A DNA stretch of 64,000 bases. Source: an uncultured Chloroflexales bacterium. Lineage in GTDB: Bacteria; Chloroflexota; Chloroflexia; Chloroflexales; Chloroflexaceae. Below, piece by piece: positions 61,519 to 64,000 of the stretch; positions within the stretch are counted from its first letter, which is position 1, and each line of letters begins with the position of its first letter. The DNA lies in NCBI GenBank assembly GCA_937902315.1, contig CALGUG010000054.1:186001-250000 (forward strand). Reading direction: 5' to 3'. The translations under genes were made by a program, and so were the position numbers. The notes beneath the pieces were generated by a model. That model searched no databases, had not been told where the DNA came from, and was given only the letters and a program-made list of their open reading frames with translations.

Positions 61519-62355
61519 ATGTATCCGAACGCTTATAGTCTGAGCGATACGCTCTTCAATTTGTTGCGCGATCTTATTCTCGAACAAACAGGGCTACTCT
61601 TTCGCGACGACGATCGCGAGCTGTTTGTCGCCAAGCTCTCAGCGCGTTTGATCGAACTCGGTTTGACGTCGTTTCTCGACTATTACTATCTGCTCAAATA
61701 CGATACGAGCCTGCAAACCGAATGGGGCAGCTTAATGGATCTTCTCACAACCCGCGAAAGTTATTTTTGGCGTGAACCAGCCCAGATCAACGCCTTTGTG
61801 AATCAGATCCTGCCCGAGATCGAGGCGGCAGCTCCTAACACATCGTTACGCATCTGGAGCGCAGCTTGCTCTACTGGTGAAGAACCGCTCAGTTTAGCGC
61901 TTGCCTTGCAAGAAGCTGGCTGGTTCGAGCGTCTTTCGATTCAAATTATGGCGAGCGATATCAGCCAACAAGCGATCAACAAAGCGAAAACGGGGTTGTA
62001 TCACGAGCGCTCCTTACGCCATCTGCCCCACGCGCTGCGAACGAAATACTTTCTTCAAGAAAACAAAGGCTGGCGGGTTGTTCCACAGATTCATAACCGT
62101 ATTACGTGGCACGTCGCTAATCTGCTCGATGAGACAAGCCCGGTCTGGCAGCAACAAACAACCGCGATTTTCTGTCGCAATGTCTTTATCTACTTTTCGG
62201 CTGCTGCGATTCAAACAACTATTCAACGTTTTTATCAGCAGCTCTCGACGCCGGGCTATCTGTTTGTGGGTGTTACAGAGCCACTAATTCGCTACACACA
62301 TAACTTTAAACTCCAAGAAATCGGCAACTCTTTTGTATATGTTAAATCTGCCTAA
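61519..62355 (+). CDS. cheR: CheR-type MCP methyltransferase
   Basis: ATG at 61519, six bases after AAAGCGGA, gives 278 residues; an earlier start inside the previous gene is possible. It has the N-terminal helical domain and the SAM-binding part: TTRESYFWREP, RIWSAACSTGEEPLSLAL, IMASDISQQAINKAKTGLY and FCRNVFIYFSA. CheR methylates Glu residues of the chemoreceptor with S-adenosylmethionine. Confidence 0.93.
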   Translation: MYPNAYSLSDTLFNLLRDLILEQTGLLFRDDDRELFVAKLSARLIELGLTSFLDYYYLLKYDTSLQTEWGSLMDLLTTRESYFWREPAQINAFVNQILPEIEAAAPNTSLRIWSAACSTGEEPLSLALALQEAGWFERLSIQIMASDISQQAINKAKTGLYHERSLRHLPHALRTKYFLQENKGWRVVPQIHNRITWHVANLLDETSPVWQQQTTAIFCRNVFIYFSAAAIQTTIQRFYQQLSTPGYLFVGVTEPLIRYTHNFKLQEIGNSFVYVKSA

Positions 62356-62511
62356 GAGCTCGGCTTCGTTTTAGGCTGGTTATGTGCGTAGATTGTTGTC
62401 TAAGTGCCAGTTATCTGGGCACAACAAATGCTATACCTTCTCAGAACAGAGACATCGCCACACCTGTACGACGTTTATCTGTTCTCTTGGTCCATCGGAG
62501 CACTCTGTATT

Positions 62512-63558
62512 ATGGAAAGCGTCATTCGCGTCCTAGTTGTTGATGATTCTGCATATATTCGCAAGATCATTAAGCAAATATTGAGCCGCAACCCCTTTCT
62601 CGAAGTGGTTGGGACGGCCCGCAGCGGTCAAGAAGCCTTAGAACTTACGGAACAGATCAAACCAGATGTGATCGTTCTCGATTTGATGATGCCAGATATG
62701 GATGGCATCACCTTTTTGCATAAGCAGATGGCGCGACGGCCCCTTCCCGTTATCATCGTTAGTATCGCTCAAGAAACGAGCGAAATGGTTCTGGAGGCGC
62801 TAGATGCTGGGGCTGTCGACTTTGTTCAAAAGCCAACCGCTCTTGCCACAGAGAAGGTCTTTGAAATCGGCGACGAGCTGATCGCTAAAATCAAAGCGGT
62901 CGCCAAAACATCGCTAACAGCCATCAAGCGCGCGCCAGCCAAACAACTGGTGCTGGCTCCAGACAAGGCCGAACCTCAGCGCCGAGGCCGTTACGATGCC
63001 GTCGTGATCGGGGTCTCTACCGGAGGACCGCAAGCACTGAAATATTTTTTGGGCCAGCTTCCGGCGAATTTCCCACTACCTATTGCCGCCGTTATTCATA
63101 TGCCGATCGGCTACACCGATATGTATGCTCAGAGCTTAAACGCCCATGCTGCTATTAACGTCTCTGAAGCTAAAGAAGGTGAGCCGTTCCAAAAAGGGCA
63201 TGTCCTGATCGCCCCTGCGGGTCGTCATTTATCGTTGCGCCGCCAACGCAATGAACGGGTAGTTATGCACCTTGATGCACAACCTTTCGATCTTCTTTAT
63301 CGCCCATCGGTTGATGTGTTGTTTCAATCTGCCGCAGAGATCTATAAAGAGCGTGTTCTTGGGATCGTGATGACGGGGATGGGGAATGATGGTCAACATG
63401 GAGCTGCTTGGATCAAAGCAAACGGGGGCACGATTTGGACCGAGTCTGAAGAGACAAGTATTGTGTACGGCATGCCCCGTGCTGTCGTTGAGGCAGGTTT
63501 AAGCGATCGCCAAATAGCACTAACACAACTTGCACAAAGCCTAATTGAGGTCCTATAA
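62512..63558 (+). CDS. cheB: CheB-type methylesterase/deamidase
   Basis: The start used is ATG 62512, giving 348 residues; 36 upstream codons are open but not conserved. A receiver domain (D57 in VLDLMMPDMDG) is joined by a linker to the catalytic domain: GVSTGGPQAL (S169), AAVIHMPIGYTDMYAQSL (H196; the usual QHMP is here IHMP) and VMTGMGNDGQHGA with the catalytic Asp. It removes receptor methyl groups. It overlaps the next gene by one base. Confidence 0.93.
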   Translation: MESVIRVLVVDDSAYIRKIIKQILSRNPFLEVVGTARSGQEALELTEQIKPDVIVLDLMMPDMDGITFLHKQMARRPLPVIIVSIAQETSEMVLEALDAGAVDFVQKPTALATEKVFEIGDELIAKIKAVAKTSLTAIKRAPAKQLVLAPDKAEPQRRGRYDAVVIGVSTGGPQALKYFLGQLPANFPLPIAAVIHMPIGYTDMYAQSLNAHAAINVSEAKEGEPFQKGHVLIAPAGRHLSLRRQRNERVVMHLDAQPFDLLYRPSVDVLFQSAAEIYKERVLGIVMTGMGNDGQHGAAWIKANGGTIWTESEETSIVYGMPRAVVEAGLSDRQIALTQLAQSLIEVL

Positions 63559-63926
63559 TGGCAAAAATCCTTCTCGTTGATGATTCTAACCTATCACGTC
63601 GCATCTTAAGACGAATCCTCGAACCGCTTGGGCATGACATTATCGAAGCTCAAGATGGACTTACCGCCATTGAACACTATTTCATAGAACATCCAGATCT
63701 GGTTTTCCTCGACATGACCATGACTGGCATGCACGGCATGGATGTGCTGAATAAGATACGAGAGTTTGATGAAAACGCCCGTATTATTGTAGCAACCGCC
63801 GATATTCAGAGCTCAACCCGTACAATGGTTCGCGATATGGGTGCTATTGGCTTTGTTGCCAAACCATTCACAGAAGAAAATGTCCTTCGGGCAATCGAAG
63901 CCATTTTTGCGGGAGAGTCAAAATGA
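63558..63926 (+). CDS. cheY: CheY-type response regulator (second)
   Basis: The 122-residue receiver has DD (8-9), D52 in LDMTMTGMHG, T80 and K102 (AKPFTE). It overlaps cheB by one base and cheC by four (ATGA), so the three are made together. With the first cheY it gives the system two possible outputs, or one output and one phosphate sink. Confidence 0.93.
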   Translation: MAKILLVDDSNLSRRILRRILEPLGHDIIEAQDGLTAIEHYFIEHPDLVFLDMTMTGMHGMDVLNKIREFDENARIIVATADIQSSTRTMVRDMGAIGFVAKPFTEENVLRAIEAIFAGESK

Positions 63927-64000
63927 TCCTCAATGACTATCAGCAGGATGCGCTATCAGAATTGATCAATATCGCCTTTTCGCGAACTGCCGCGTCGTTA
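63923..64000 (+). CDS. cheC: CheC-like phosphatase, 5' end only
   Basis: The first 26 codons are in the window (MILNDYQQDALSELINIAFS). The start resembles CheC/CheX-family CheY phosphatases, in which a helix with an ELxNI-like motif begins the domain. The position directly after cheY supports this call. The rest lies beyond the window. Confidence 0.6.
   Translation, partial: MILNDYQQDALSELINIAFSRTAASL

Overview
The window reads as a chromosomal segment of a Chloroflexota bacterium, most likely class Chloroflexia and possibly a Herpetosiphon-like filamentous glider. This is inferred from the style of the proteins (heterodimeric ABC exporters, membrane STAS protein, Mrr-like nuclease, the small CRISPR-associated proteins), the moderate GC content, the very repeat-rich intergenic DNA and the leader RNAs. 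No 16S rRNA or tRNA gene is present to confirm it.

Layout. 1-3.8 kb: two tandem ring-cleaving dioxygenase-type glyoxalase-fold proteins (minus strand), diverging from a BenE-type transporter and a cupin, with two identical palindromic operators between them. 4.2-9.9 kb: an RqcH/NFACT protein diverging from a gmk-yqeY-7TMR-HD (PgpH-like)-split-barrel oxidoreductase run. 10.9-18 kb: prfB with a programmed +1 frameshift, a heterodimeric ABC exporter, galactose mutarotase and a tiny DUF1540 protein. 18.1-22.9 kb: a T-box leader controlling a short alanyl-tRNA synthetase without the C-Ala domain, a membrane STAS (RsbR-like) protein and a lactonase-type amidohydrolase.

23.3-36.3 kb is the most interesting part: a type III-B CRISPR (Cmr) island. 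A P-loop protein fused to Csx3 faces a CARF protein fused to a LuxR-type HTH across only 33 bp. Then follow cmr2 (Cas10 with an intact GGDD but no HD nuclease domain), cmr3, cmr1, cmr4, cmr5, cmr6 and a CARF-HEPN Csx1-type RNase. Behind it lies a second small operon: a membrane-anchored Mrr-like nuclease with an SH3-like domain, a protein with a short N-terminal helical adaptor and a CARF-like core, and a small Csx15-like protein. The inferred circuit is: Cmr binds target RNA, Cas10 makes cyclic oligoadenylate, this activates the CARF-HEPN RNase and probably the CARF-HTH regulator and CARF-like adaptor, and Csx3 degrades the messenger. No array, cas1, cas2 or cas6 lies in the window, so crRNAs must come from elsewhere.

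36.3-40.2 kb: an EamA transporter, an alpha/beta hydrolase-TetR pair with a clear operator, a 54-aa protein and a repeat-filled gap. 40.2-49.5 kb: a minus-strand carbohydrate or sulfated/phosphorylated-ligand catabolic operon (sugar epimerase-like, two Gfo/Idh/MocA dehydrogenases, two sulfatase-fold hydrolases with a Thr nucleophile, and a Dpp-type binding protein plus two permeases, without ATPases). 49.9-52.5 kb: DinB-like protein, hydrolase, coiled-coil membrane protein. 53.8-64 kb: a chemosensory operon cheY-cheA(two CheW domains)-mcp(soluble)-PAS/HEAT-cheR-cheB-cheY-cheC (the last runs off the end).

Intergenic DNA carries at least ten copies of a repeat with the core TAGCCGNAGGCGGACGCGCT, three copies of a CCCTCTCCC-type palindrome, a 144-bp duplication and a tandem array.
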